A stretch of 64,000 nucleotides of DNA from an uncultured Prevotellaceae bacterium (GCA_900318555.1 ONKX01000007.1:43240-107239); one strand, 5' to 3'. Counted from the first letter of the stretch, positions 50,697 to 59,560 are shown. Notes: a model not told the origin generated them from the sequence alone. Program-made: numbers and translations.

Positions 50697-51973
50697 AGAA
50701 ATATTCCATCACCCTTCTCCTCGCCCTCGTCGCACTGACGGGATGGGCGCAGGTTAATCCCACCACCGCCCTGCTCGGTTCGTGGTCGGGCAAGTTGAAC
50801 GTCGGTGCCGCGTCGCTGACGTTGGTACTCCATCTGGAACAGGGCGACGGCTATGTAATAGCATCGTTCGACAGTCCTGACCAGGGCGCGAAGGGCATTT
50901 CCGCTTATAAGGAATTCCTGAGCGACGACTCGCTGGCCTTGAAGGTGGAGCAGATTGGCATGACCTACCGCGCACGGCTCAAGGACGACACACTCGACGG
51001 CACTTTTTCGCAAAACGGTATGTCACTGCCCTTGGTGATGACCAGGGGAGTGCCAGAGGTGAAACGTCCGCAAACGCCCAAGGAACCATATCCCTACGCG
51101 ACAGAGGAAGTGATGTTTCCCAATGCCACCGACTTCGCCACGCTGGTAGGCACGCTGACGTGGCCTGTGGGCTACGACAAGAACGTTAAGCAGAAGCCTA
51201 CCGTCGTCCTGATGGTTACGGGCAGCGGACAGCAGAACCGTGACGAGGAACTGATGCAGCACAAGCCCTTCCTCGTCATTGCCGACTATCTGGCGCGTCA
51301 CGGCATCGCCACGTTGCGTTATGACGACCGTGCTACAGGTGCCTCTGTGGGCGGCGAGGTGAAGAACGCCACTTCTGAGGACTTCGCCCACGATGCTGCG
51401 GCAGGTCTGGAATATCTGCGCAACACGAAAGCCTTCTTCAAGGTCGGCATCCTCGGCCACAGCGAGGGCGGACTCATCGCCTTCATGCTCGGTGGCAAGA
51501 AGGGAAGGGACAACAGCGTGGAAGGGTACCCCGACTTCATCGTCTCGCTGGCGGGCCCAGGTGTCAAGGGCGACACGCTGTTGGCGGCACAGGGCAACCG
51601 CATCCTGTCGCTCTCGGGAATGCCTGCCGACATGACCGTCGAAAAATACCGTCAGCAGGACGCCGTCCAGCAGATGCCTTGGCTCAAATGGTTCATCGAC
51701 TACGACCCCTCTGCCGACATCGCCGCCACGCGCTGCCCCGTTTTCGCCCTCAATGGCGACCGCGACTGTCAGGTCATCTCCTCGCAGAACCTCACGGCCA
51801 TCGAGCGTCTGTTGCCGAAGTCGAAGCAGCATCTCATCAAGGAATACCTTGGCCTGAACCACCTCTTCCAGCACTGCACGACGGGTCTCGTCACCGAGTA
51901 CTCCGAGATAGAGGAAACCATCTCGCCCGAAGTCCTCAGCGACATCGCCAATTGGATTAACAGTTTGAAATGA
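50693..51973 (+). CDS. Secreted alpha/beta hydrolase
   Basis: 426 residues with a signal peptide ending LTGWAQ. The N-terminal domain (WSGKLNVGAASLTLVLHLEQ) resembles the DUF3887-like part of serine hydrolases of this size. The hydrolase has a TGSGQQNRDEE oxyanion region, nucleophile GHSEGG, an acid in NGDRDCQV and a His in GLNHLFQH. The stretch between GNRILSLSGMP and WLKWFIDYDP is shorter than in relatives as I recall them. Substrate unknown. It overlaps both neighbours by 4 bp. Confidence 0.85.
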   Translation: MKKYSITLLLALVALTGWAQVNPTTALLGSWSGKLNVGAASLTLVLHLEQGDGYVIASFDSPDQGAKGISAYKEFLSDDSLALKVEQIGMTYRARLKDDTLDGTFSQNGMSLPLVMTRGVPEVKRPQTPKEPYPYATEEVMFPNATDFATLVGTLTWPVGYDKNVKQKPTVVLMVTGSGQQNRDEELMQHKPFLVIADYLARHGIATLRYDDRATGASVGGEVKNATSEDFAHDAAAGLEYLRNTKAFFKVGILGHSEGGLIAFMLGGKKGRDNSVEGYPDFIVSLAGPGVKGDTLLAAQGNRILSLSGMPADMTVEKYRQQDAVQQMPWLKWFIDYDPSADIAATRCPVFALNGDRDCQVISSQNLTAIERLLPKSKQHLIKEYLGLNHLFQHCTTGLVTEYSEIEETISPEVLSDIANWINSLK

Positions 51974-53311
51974 CTATGAAGAAAGCAATGATATGCATGC
52001 TGCTCCTGATGCCGTTGACGGTGTGGGCAGCGAAGAGTGATTTGAAGCCACGATTAGTGGTATGTACGGACATTGCGCCAGCCGACGTGGAGCCCGACGA
52101 CATGGAGTCGATGGTGAGGCTGATGGCCTATGCCGATTGTTTCGAGGTCGAAGCGCTCATCACGTCCGTAGGTTGGAACTGCGACCCCTACCCGTTGGAG
52201 TGGCAGCAGTATCTGTCTCGCGTAATTTCTGCCTATGCCAAAGACGTGCCTAACCTCATGCGACGCTCCGGTCAGAAGAGGTTTCTGTCTTTGAAGAAAG
52301 AGAACGGCCAGCAGGAACTTGGCTATTGGCCTAGTGCAGAGTACATCACAAGTCGTGCCGTCATGGGCAGTATGTATGGCGGCATCAAGGCCATCGGCGA
52401 GCGCAATGACTCTCCTGGCAGCGAACTGCTGATTCGTTTGGCTGATGAAGACGATCCCCGTCCGATATACGTTGCAGCATGGGGTGGTGCCAACACTTTG
52501 GCTCAAGCCATCTGGCGGGTGAAGCAGACACGGAGTGATGACGAAGTCAGAAACTTCGTCCGCAAGTTCCGCCTCTTCACCATCACCGACCAGGACATGC
52601 AATACAGTATGCGCATGGACCGCGCCTACAGCTCGCACATGTGGCTACGCAAGGACTTTCAGGACGACCTGCAGTTCGTTTGGGATGAGGGCGCCTGGCA
52701 GGAGCAATGCGAACTGGGCAAGCAACACTGGGCTCAGCATCAGCAGCTCATTCAGGGCCACGGTGCGCTGGGCAAGGAATATCCCAACTACAAGTGGGGC
52801 GTGGAGGGCGACACGCCGAGTTTCCTCTACGTGATGCCCAACGGACTGAACGACCCCGAGGACCCACATCAATGCGGTTGGGCAGGTTATCACGAGCGCG
52901 GTCTCTGTGCCGACTCGCTCACGCTTCTATCCTGACGAGCTCAACGACTTCTGTGCCCGTATGCAATGGGCCGCTGAGGGCCGCGGCAATCTTAATCCTT
53001 ATATTGTATTGTCCAACGACACGATTACCGTCACCGTCCCACAGCAAGTCGAGAAAGGGACAATGATCCCCCTCAGTTTGGACGCCTCGAAATCCTTCGA
53101 CCCTGACGGCGACGGCCTCACGTTCCTTTGGTGGCAACAGCCGGAGATTGGCACAACGAAAGTGACGATCGACCAGACGGACCAGCCGATAGCCACCGTT
53201 CGCATTCCCGCAGACGCAAAGAACGACGCCATCCACCTCATCTGCGAGGTCCACGACGACGGTCCCTTCCACCTCGTCGCCTACCGCCGTATAATCATTG
53301 CTATCAAATAA
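51970..53311 (+). pseudogene. Sde182-like nucleoside hydrolase-fold protein, frameshifted
   Basis: A first frame (51970-52935) carries the DUF1593 domain: signal peptide, RLVVCTDIAPADVEPDDMESMVR metal-binding start and WGGANTLAQA. It ends abnormally after GLCADSLTLLS. The adjoining frame continues with SRFYPDELNDFCARMQWA and a C-terminal Ig-like domain (SLDASKSFDPDGDGLTFLWW), ending at 53311. In relatives these parts are one chain with extra residues between, so a small deletion near 52910-52930 shifted the frame. Originally a secreted cellulose-binding type protein; probably inactive unless the frameshift is an error. Confidence 0.85.
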
Positions 53312-53316
53312 GAACT

Positions 53317-53640
53317 ATGGCAAGTAATACCGATTTTGTACAGTATATCGCCGACCAGTGCAGTGGTGCGGGCGAGATTATGACAAAGAAGATGTTCGGC
53401 GACTACGGCATCTACTGTGACGGGAAAATCTTCGGACTCATCTGCGACGACTGTTTCTATCTGAAGCCCACGGATGCCGTCCGACCGCTGTTGCGTGTCG
53501 TCGATATGCGTCCGCCCTACGACGGTGCTAAGGACTACTTTTACATTGCCGACGTCGACGACCGCGACTATGTCTCACAACTCGTCAGCGAAACGTGCAA
53601 GGCCCTGCCGGAACCAAAACCAAAAAAGAAAAAGAAATAA
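53317..53640 (+). CDS. TfoX N-terminal domain protein
   Basis: 107 residues from ATG 53317. The TfoX_N pattern is present: MTKKMFGDYGIYCDGKIFGLICDDCFYLK and a PPYDGAKDYFYI strand, with a lysine-rich end. In some Gram-negative bacteria TfoX controls competence genes, but stand-alone N-terminal versions like this one have no proven role. It follows the frameshifted gene by 5 bp. Confidence 0.88.
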   Translation: MASNTDFVQYIADQCSGAGEIMTKKMFGDYGIYCDGKIFGLICDDCFYLKPTDAVRPLLRVVDMRPPYDGAKDYFYIADVDDRDYVSQLVSETCKALPEPKPKKKKK

Positions 53641-53669
53641 GTACAGCTTAGCCCAATAATGCAGTATTA

Positions 53670-54848
53670 TTAATAGGCATATACAAGCCCATACTTATCG
53701 TGTAGTTTACGAAGTGAGCCATCTGACTTCATCTGACGGATGACATTGTTCACCATCTGCAACAGATCCTCCTGCCCTTTCTTCATGAGTACACCAATCT
53801 CACCGTGATTGAAAGGCTTGTTCAACAGTGGGGCTGCAAGCCTGGAGTCGGTCTGCACATAATAGGGAGCCTCTGTAATCTCCGTGATCATTATGTCGGC
53901 CTTGCCCTCGGCAATAAGTGTTGGTATTTCTTCGTTCTTCTGGTGGACGATGATGGTGGCGTGCGTCAGGTTCTCGTTGGCAAACTTCTCGTTCAGTCCG
54001 CCAGGATTCACCATCACACGGACTTCGGGCTTGTCGATGTCGGCCAACGACTGGTAGCGGTCTGCATCCGAAGCCCTGCATAAGATGGTTTTGCCATTGG
54101 CCAGATAGCCGTCGCTCATGAGCATGGTCTCACGTCGCGCATCGGTGATGGTGATACCACCAATAGCGAGGTCGAACAACTGAGGCTCCGTCAATACATC
54201 GGCTGTCAGCGTAGGCCATGAGGTCTTTTTGAACTCTGGTGCTACCCCCAACTTATTTGCTATTTCCTTTGCGACCTCAATACCAAAACCCCAATAAGTT
54301 CCATCGGGTTCGCAGAATGATAACGGGCGGTAGTCACCTGTAGTACCAAAGAGGATAGTTCCTCGATCCAGAATCTCCGCTACTTTGCCATAGATGGGAA
54401 GGTCTGTAGATGTTGACAGGATGAAAACGGAGGATTGGCCATTGTCCTTTCCGAACTGGATAGCACCTTTCAGGTCGTTCTCTGGGAATAGCTTCGTACT
54501 ATCGAAGTAATAAAAGCCATCCTCACTATTGTACCAACCGCCTACATAGCCGTCGTGCTGCAAGGCATGGCTTACCACCTTGTGGAGTTGGTCACGCGAA
54601 TGGCTGTTCTGAGTAGCTGCATAACTGACGGCTATTCCTTCCGTCGGCACCTTCATCGTGCGGATGTCAAGTGTGAATCCGTCTGGATGGGTCTGACAGA
54701 AAGCCCAAACCATATCAGCAATAGTTGATATTTTGCGCTGCTCTGTAGCGTTATCCTCATTGGAAGAACATGAGGCGAAGCTGGCCGTTCCGAAAATGGT
54801 CAGGACGGCTAATAATAACCAAACCCGGTATTTTTCCAATCGTATCAT
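53670..54848 (-). CDS. Periplasmic substrate-binding lipoprotein with extra N-terminal domain
   Basis: 392 residues from ATG 54848. Lipoprotein signal with lipobox (TIFGTASFASCSS). Residues about 40-150 (ISTIADMVWAFCQTHPDGFT ... SSVFILSTS) form an unrecognised alpha/beta region. From about 155 there is a solute-binding family 3 domain (GDYRPLSFCEPDGTYWGFGI, DLAIGGITITDARR, ADIMITEITEAPYYV, NHGEIGVLMKKGQEDLL). The family includes amino-acid binding proteins and cyclohexadienyl dehydratases. No transporter gene is nearby, so an enzyme role is possible. Confidence 0.82.
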   Translation of the reverse strand: MIRLEKYRVWLLLAVLTIFGTASFASCSSNEDNATEQRKISTIADMVWAFCQTHPDGFTLDIRTMKVPTEGIAVSYAATQNSHSRDQLHKVVSHALQHDGYVGGWYNSEDGFYYFDSTKLFPENDLKGAIQFGKDNGQSSVFILSTSTDLPIYGKVAEILDRGTILFGTTGDYRPLSFCEPDGTYWGFGIEVAKEIANKLGVAPEFKKTSWPTLTADVLTEPQLFDLAIGGITITDARRETMLMSDGYLANGKTILCRASDADRYQSLADIDKPEVRVMVNPGGLNEKFANENLTHATIIVHQKNEEIPTLIAEGKADIMITEITEAPYYVQTDSRLAAPLLNKPFNHGEIGVLMKKGQEDLLQMVNNVIRQMKSDGSLRKLHDKYGLVYAY

Positions 54849-54870
54849 ATCACAAATTATCTTGTTACCT

Positions 54871-55659
54871 TTATATGACGTTAAAGTGTCTAAGGGCGTT
54901 GAGGATGCCGTCGTCATCGACAGAGGAGGTGACGTAGTCGGCCTGTTGCTTGAGCTCGTCGATAGCGTTGCCCATCGCGACACCGATGCCCGCCTGGAGA
55001 ATCATCGAGGTGTCGTTGCCACCATCGCCGAAGGCCATCGTGCGACTGGGGTCAAAACCTTCGTGGCGGGCCATTGCCAAGATTCCCTTGCCCTTATCGG
55101 CGCCGTTGGCGGTGATGTCAGTAAACTCCGGATGCCAGCGGCCCGAGACGCATTGCGGCATACGGGCCATCAGCACGGGCTCGTAGTCGGCAGGGAAGAA
55201 AGGCGTCAGCTGGAGGATGTCCTGCTGGAGCACGACGTCGAGCGGCGAGGCCTGGTCGAGGTTCTTTACGGCGAGCATCTGACGGAAGATGCGGTCGACG
55301 TCGTCCCTGGGATCAACGACCGCCACGTCCCTACGGCCCACGACGATGAGGCTATTGCCTTTCTCCTGACAATCCTCCACGCAGGTCATCACGTCGTCCT
55401 TGGCGATGGGCTGGCACGTGACCATCTCGTCGCCCACGTAGCACAGCGCGCCGTTGGTGGTGATGTAGCCGTCGATGAGGTGTGCAATAGCGCCGAGATT
55501 GTTGATGATGATGGGTGGACGGCCCGTGGCGATATACACCCGCGAACCATTGGCCTTGGCCTGTGTCAGCGCAAGAATGGTCGAGGCTGGAATCTCGTGC
55601 GTCTGGAAACTCACCAGTGTGCCGTCGATGTCGAAAAATAATGCGTATTTCTGTGTCAC
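54871..55659 (-). CDS. Cof-type HAD-IIB hydrolase
   Basis: 262 residues from a GTG start (55659). The HAD motif I is FFDIDGTLVSFQ, with motif II TGRPP, and the GDGGNDTSMILQAG region supplies the metal-binding Asp residues. The enzymes dephosphorylate sugar phosphates or flavin-type substrates; the substrate here is unknown. The GTG is formed by the last base of an AAAAGGT-type repeat and TG, so the repeat also shapes the start. Confidence 0.92.
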   Translation of the reverse strand: MTQKYALFFDIDGTLVSFQTHEIPASTILALTQAKANGSRVYIATGRPPIIINNLGAIAHLIDGYITTNGALCYVGDEMVTCQPIAKDDVMTCVEDCQEKGNSLIVVGRRDVAVVDPRDDVDRIFRQMLAVKNLDQASPLDVVLQQDILQLTPFFPADYEPVLMARMPQCVSGRWHPEFTDITANGADKGKGILAMARHEGFDPSRTMAFGDGGNDTSMILQAGIGVAMGNAIDELKQQADYVTSSVDDDGILNALRHFNVI

Positions 55660-55687
55660 TTTTTTACCTTTTTACTTTTTTACCTTT
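55658..55687. repeat. 30-bp purine repeat forming a stop/start junction, copy 2
   Basis: On the minus strand it has the same 30 bases as the copy at 42073-42102. It begins at the TAA stop of the upstream gene and runs into the GTG start of the HAD gene. Confidence 0.88.
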
Positions 55688-56460
55688 TAATTCTTCTCCG
55701 TCATGTATTTCCAATAGCGACGCGGCATGTCCTGCAACTGCTTGCGGGGGTTCATGCGCTCCTTGATGCAGATGGCTTTAAAGTACGTGCGCCAGAGGTC
55801 CTGGAATAATTGGTCGTTGTCGCTCAGCACGTCGGCATCCATCTTGCCGTTCCTTAGGTCGAAGGGCACAGCGGCCTCGTCCTCGAACGTGACGCGGATG
55901 GGTGCGGCGTGACCATCGTAATAGTAGCCGTAGTGGCGCTTTGCATCGTATATCAACCACGGTTGGTCGTTGAAGCGATCCTGGAAGTGGTCGGTGATGA
56001 TGGGCAACACGTTATGGTCGGGCGAGACGACGCCCAGATACGTGCCGTCCTTCGCCTTCTGGAAACGGATGAACTGCTTCATCCTCAGCTGTTCGTGCAG
56101 CACACGGCGGGCGATGTTCGTCACCGCTAGCACGTCGGCATCAGCAAAGTTCCGCGATATATCGCCCTGACGGAACACCTTACATATATATTGGAATAGT
56201 GGCGTGTTTAGCTCCCGCAGCTCCGACAGCCAACTGATGGAAATCAGTCGCAGGGCCTCACACGTCAGTTTCTTCTCCAGTCCTGCCCACACCCGTCGTG
56301 CCTTTTCTTCGTCAGATGTCACGTGGTAGGTATGGTCGCAAAACAGCGGCAGCGCGTCGCCCTCCGCCAGTAACTGCTCTGGTTGCTCCTTCAGTGCGAA
56401 TGCGTCGAACACCGCCGTCAGCAGCCCGTCCATCGTTCCATCAAACACGTATACCGTCAT
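55687..56460 (-). CDS. TIGR03915-type putative DNA repair protein
   Basis: 257 residues. The start YVFDGTMDGLLTAVFDAFAL and the C-terminal domain (MKQFIRFQKAKDGTYLGVV ... DQLFQDLWRTYFKAICIKER) match the TIGR03915/DUF4130 family. Such proteins are usually encoded beside a radical-SAM partner and are annotated as SAM-dependent DNA repair, though the role is unproven. No radical-SAM partner gene is beside it here. Confidence 0.88.
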   Translation of the reverse strand: MTVYVFDGTMDGLLTAVFDAFALKEQPEQLLAEGDALPLFCDHTYHVTSDEEKARRVWAGLEKKLTCEALRLISISWLSELRELNTPLFQYICKVFRQGDISRNFADADVLAVTNIARRVLHEQLRMKQFIRFQKAKDGTYLGVVSPDHNVLPIITDHFQDRFNDQPWLIYDAKRHYGYYYDGHAAPIRVTFEDEAAVPFDLRNGKMDADVLSDNDQLFQDLWRTYFKAICIKERMNPRKQLQDMPRRYWKYMTEKN

Positions 56461-56519
56461 ATTTATTTGCCATACCTTTGAAACCGAGTTGCGAACCCCT
56501 TATGCCCCGAAATAAATAA

Positions 56520-57227
56520 TCATTCTCTTTCCTTGTTGCCGACTGTGCGGAGGAATTTTCCTTCTAAGGAATATGCCTTCTTGACAGAATACCGTCCATC
56601 ATCATCGTAGCCATAGGAGGAAGCAATGATTTCCTTTTTCTCCCATTCGAGGGTGACCACACCCTCAGTAGAAGGCAACTGCTTGGCAGTACCCTTATAT
56701 GGGTCAATGATATATGTCCACATATTACGCCCGTCAGGACACCCCTCGACGATGACCTTGCTTACGTCGCCAGGGGCGATATAGGCTTTTTCGGCAGAGG
56801 CAATCTGGGTAATGGGGACATCGACGGCATCGGCATCCTTGCCATTCATCTTCTGCCACTGGGCTTCGGCCATAGGATTGGTGACGCAGACCTTGATGAC
56901 CGTACCAGTCCGCTCGTCAGCAAGCCAGACGGAATAGACCGCATCCATCTCGCCTTCGCCACTGGCAGGCTTGTCGATGTTGACATAGACGGCATGTTGG
57001 AAATGAGCATCAGGCTGACGCACAGTGGTCTTCGGCATCTCGTCGATGTCGAGTAAATCAACCTCCGTACTATCCTTGCTTCCTGTGATTTCCGAGTGTT
57101 TATCAACAACAGGGCCGTTAATGGAATCAACAGCCAAAGAGTCAGTATCACTTACTGTCTTCCCTGTTTTATTGCCACAAGCCATAAACAGCATAGCAGC
57201 AATAGAGCATAATAAAATCTTCTTCAT
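56520..57227 (-). CDS. Hypothetical lipoprotein
   Basis: 235 residues. Lipobox IAAMLFMACGNK (Cys near 17). Beta-rich with no motif I recognise; the N-terminal third is acidic. A -7 box TACTTTTG (plus 57309-57316) lies in a divergent promoter module upstream. Confidence 0.7.
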   Translation of the reverse strand: MKKILLCSIAAMLFMACGNKTGKTVSDTDSLAVDSINGPVVDKHSEITGSKDSTEVDLLDIDEMPKTTVRQPDAHFQHAVYVNIDKPASGEGEMDAVYSVWLADERTGTVIKVCVTNPMAEAQWQKMNGKDADAVDVPITQIASAEKAYIAPGDVSKVIVEGCPDGRNMWTYIIDPYKGTAKQLPSTEGVVTLEWEKKEIIASSYGYDDDGRYSVKKAYSLEGKFLRTVGNKERE

Positions 57228-57298
57228 ATATCAATTTACTTTACCAGCCAACATGCTCGCATGATTGGCCGAGTCGCGACAAAATTCAACTTATGTTA

Positions 57299-57372
57299 AG
57301 TTTTGGTGCAAAAGTACGAAAAAAAGTCCATTTTTACGTACCTTTGCCAGAGTTTTTAATAGTATTTGTGAA
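57299..57372. promoter_or_regulatory. Divergent promoter module, copy A
   Basis: GCAAAAGTACG and CGTACCTTTGC arms contain inverted -7 boxes: TACTTTTG on the minus strand (57309-57316) and TACCTTTG on the plus strand (57339-57346). A leader GTTTTTAATAGTATTTGTGAA leads to an ATG. The block is about 80% identical to copy B at 58547-58617. Clear -33 boxes are lacking. Confidence 0.7.
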
Positions 57373-57444
57373 ATGGAGGGCTTTGAAGACCAATTACGCA
57401 AAGACTGGGAATTCCTGGGCCTCAATAGGCATACGCAGGTTTAA
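57373..57444 (+). CDS. 23-codon ORF after promoter copy A
   Basis: ATG 57373 opens MEGFEDQLRKDWEFLGLNRH, stopping at 57444. It directly follows a good -7 box. It could be a micro-peptide or the two ends of a deleted gene joined together, as seen for other genes here. No family recognised. Confidence 0.35.
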   Translation: MEGFEDQLRKDWEFLGLNRHTQV

Positions 57445-57455
57445 TACATTCCTTT

Positions 57456-58010
57456 TCATAGAGTCTTTATAACTTTGCAGGGATTACCCACTGCAACGGA
57501 ATTAGAGGGTATATCTTTCGTCACTACACTACCTGCACCGATAGTAACGTTATCGCCAATGGTCACACCAGGCAGGATGGTGACGCTGCCGCCAATCCAC
57601 ACATTATTTCCAATGCGGACAGGCTCTGCCCACTCTCTACGGCTGTTACGCTCCACGGGATCTGTACTATGGCAGGCCGTGTAGATACTGACGTTTGGGC
57701 CAATGAAGCAGTCGTCGCCGATGGTGACAAGTGCTTCGTCGAGTACGGTGAAGTTGAAGTTGGCAAAGAACCGCTTGCCCACACTGATTTGCTTGCCATA
57801 GTCGCAGTAGAAGGGCTGGATAATCAATATTTCGTCATCAGCGATATGTCCCAACAAACCTTTTAGTATATTCCTTGCCTTCTGCTTCTCCGACGGGCGC
57901 AACAGGTTATAGTCGTGAATTCTCTCCTTCACTTCCGTCAGCTCTTCAATCAGCTGCGGGTCAACGGCGGAATAAATCTCGCCTGCCAACATCTTTTCTT
58001 TCTCTGTCAT
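57456..58010 (-). CDS. Sugar O-acetyltransferase, left-handed beta-helix type
   Basis: 184 residues. The N-terminal maltose-acetyltransferase helix (TEKEKMLAGEIYSAVDPQLIEEL) is followed by hexapeptide repeats (NFNFTVLDEALVTIGDDCFIG ... VTILPGVTIGDNVTIGAGS). The catalytic His is in YTACHSTDPVERNSRREW. It transfers acetyl groups from acetyl-CoA to sugars. It lies 2 bp after the FKBP remnant. Confidence 0.93.
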   Translation of the reverse strand: MTEKEKMLAGEIYSAVDPQLIEELTEVKERIHDYNLLRPSEKQKARNILKGLLGHIADDEILIIQPFYCDYGKQISVGKRFFANFNFTVLDEALVTIGDDCFIGPNVSIYTACHSTDPVERNSRREWAEPVRIGNNVWIGGSVTILPGVTIGDNVTIGAGSVVTKDIPSNSVAVGNPCKVIKTL

Positions 58011-58012
58011 AC

Positions 58013-58111
58013 TTATGCGATACCCAATAATTCTATTTCAAAAATCAGTGTAGAGCCACCAGGGATGCCTGGCCAATCCTTGTTGGCTTGTATGTATTCT
58101 CGTTTTGACAT
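58013..58111 (-). pseudogene. FKBP-type prolyl isomerase remnant, middle deleted
   Basis: Only 32 codons: MSKREYIQANKDW is joined in frame to PGIPGGSTLIFEIELLGIA. The first part matches the N-terminus and the second the last strand of Bacteroidetes FKBP-type peptidyl-prolyl isomerases (about 140-190 residues). Almost the whole catalytic domain is gone. It starts 1 bp after the yjbQ stop with GGAGAA upstream, so it is probably still translated, but it cannot be an isomerase. Confidence 0.8.
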
Positions 58112-58112
58112 A

Positions 58113-58526
58113 TTATTCTCCTATAATTGTTACAACCAACTTTCTGGAACCACCATAGTTGCGGAATTCGCAAAAGTATATTCCTTGCCAGGTGCCGAGA
58201 TTCAATCGGCCATCGGTGATGGGAATGGTGATGCTGACACCACTCAATGTCGATTTGGCGTGGGCAGGCATATCGTCAGCACCCTCCAATGTATGTTCGT
58301 ACTCAGGACGATTCTCAGGAACCAAGCGGTTGAAGATAGTTTCCATGTCCACGCGAACATCAGGGTCACAGTTCTCGTTGATGCCCAGTCCACAACTAGT
58401 ATGCTTCGTGAAGATGTTCACGATGCCCGTCTTCGGCAGCTTTGGCAGCTGGCTCACTATCTCGCTCGTCACCAAGTGAAAGCCTCTTGACTTGGGCTTT
58501 AGTGTTATTTCAATTTGCTGTACCAT
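58113..58526 (-). CDS. yjbQ: YjbQ/UPF0047 family protein
   Basis: 137 residues. The pattern TGIVNIFTKHTSCGLGINENCDPDVRVD and the HTLEGADDMPAHAKSTLSG stretch with conserved His residues define the family, along with LNLGTWQGIYFCEFRNYG. Members have weak thiamine-phosphate synthase activity. It is first in a tight yjbQ-FKBP remnant-acetyltransferase run. A -7 box TACTTTTG (plus 58555-58562) lies upstream. Confidence 0.92.
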   Translation of the reverse strand: MVQQIEITLKPKSRGFHLVTSEIVSQLPKLPKTGIVNIFTKHTSCGLGINENCDPDVRVDMETIFNRLVPENRPEYEHTLEGADDMPAHAKSTLSGVSITIPITDGRLNLGTWQGIYFCEFRNYGGSRKLVVTIIGE

Positions 58527-58546
58527 AAATCCTAAACTATCCTAAT

Positions 58547-58617
58547 TTTTAGTGCAAAAGTACGAAAAAAAAACATTTTTGCGTACTTTTGCCAATGATT
58601 TTAATAAGATTTGTGAA
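58547..58617. promoter_or_regulatory. Divergent promoter module, copy B
   Basis: GCAAAAGTACG and CGTACTTTTGC are perfect inverted repeats, giving TACTTTTG in both directions (58555-58562 minus, 58584-58591 plus). A TTTTAATAAGATTTGTGAA leader leads to ATG 58618. See copy A at 57299. Confidence 0.7.
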
Positions 58618-58650
58618 ATGAACAAGTCACACGAAAGAGAACGAACATGA
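58618..58650 (+). CDS. 10-codon leader ORF overlapping yccF
   Basis: ATG 58618 encodes MNKSHERERT and stops at TGA 58648-58650, overlapping the yccF start as ATGA. It may be a leader peptide with coupled translation, or the remnant of a deleted gene. Confidence 0.4.
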   Translation: MNKSHERERT

Positions 58651-59015
58651 AGTTTTTAGGCAACATCATCTGGTTGATCTTTGGCGGGCTGCATACTGCC
58701 ATTGAGTATTTCATCGCAGGACTGGTGCTGATGATAACCATCATCGGCATCCCATTCGGCTTGCAGAGTATGAAGTTGGGCATGCTGGCCATCTGGCCCT
58801 TCGGCTCGAAGGTGAAGTGGAAACCATCGCAGCCGGGCTGTCTGAGCATGTTCATGAACGTGCTGTGGTTCTTCGTAGGAGGCATCTGGATTTGCCTCAC
58901 CCACATTTTCTACGGCCTGCTGCTCTGCATCACCATCATCGGCATCCCCTGGGGAAAGATGCACTTCCGGCTGGCAAAGCTAGCCCTGTCGCCCTTCGGA
59001 ATGGAAGTCGTATAG
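58647..59015 (+). CDS. yccF: YccF domain inner-membrane protein
   Basis: 122 residues with two YccF units of hydrophobic helix pairs: FLGNIIWLIFGG with ITIIGIPFGLQSMKL, and NVLWFFVGGIWICL with ITIIGIPWGKMHFRLAKLAL. The repeated ITIIGIPxG motif is diagnostic. It is a small inner-membrane protein of unknown function. Confidence 0.92.
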   Translation: MKFLGNIIWLIFGGLHTAIEYFIAGLVLMITIIGIPFGLQSMKLGMLAIWPFGSKVKWKPSQPGCLSMFMNVLWFFVGGIWICLTHIFYGLLLCITIIGIPWGKMHFRLAKLALSPFGMEVV

Positions 59016-59069
59016 CCCATGAACAAAGACGAGGTCTTTAGCAACGAATGAAAATATAAATCCCATAGT

Positions 59070-59486
59070 CTATTCTTCTTTAATCACTGGCATATTCGCC
59101 TTTTTCCACGCAAGGATGCCACCTTTGAGGTTCACGCACTTATAGCCGACGTCAGCCAGTATACCAGCAGCATTAGCTGAGCGGCGACCGCTACGGCAAT
59201 AGACGGCGATAATCTTGTCTTTTGGCAGTTTTGCCTTGGCCTGCTCCACGAAGTCGCTTTGGAACTGGTCGATAAGAACGGCTCCCTTGATATGCCCTTC
59301 AGCAAACTCGTCGGCTTTACGCACGTCAAGGATTACCACGTTCTCTGACCTAAAGGTCTGAGTGTGGCACGCAATGGAATCCGCAATCAGTTCGGCAAAC
59401 TCCTTCACTTCCATGTTTTCAAAGTTCTGGCTGCAAGCTGTGTTCAGCCCGAGGGTAGCCAGAAGGAGGGTAAAAATCTTCTTCAT
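59070..59486 (-). CDS. Rhodanese-like domain lipoprotein
   Basis: 138 residues. Signal with lipobox-like LGLNTACSQ (Cys 18). The rhodanese fold has VVILDVRKADEFAEGHIKGA and the active-site loop CRSGRRSANAAG with its Cys nucleophile. It probably handles sulfane sulfur or redox chemistry in the envelope. A -7 box TAAATTTG (plus 59513-59520) lies upstream. Confidence 0.92.
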   Translation of the reverse strand: MKKIFTLLLATLGLNTACSQNFENMEVKEFAELIADSIACHTQTFRSENVVILDVRKADEFAEGHIKGAVLIDQFQSDFVEQAKAKLPKDKIIAVYCRSGRRSANAAGILADVGYKCVNLKGGILAWKKANMPVIKEE

Positions 59487-59552
59487 TTCCTAAATAATAT
59501 CAAATTCCGGCACAAATTTACGCATTATTATTCATATTTCGCCTTAAATGAC

Positions 59553-59560
59553 TAAATTTG
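59553..59560 (+). promoter_or_regulatory. -7 box of lipoprotein gene 59587
   Basis: TAAATTTG lies 26 bp before the ATG at 59587; an earlier in-frame ATG (59548) falls before it and is therefore rejected as start. No matching -33 box was found. Confidence 0.5.
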
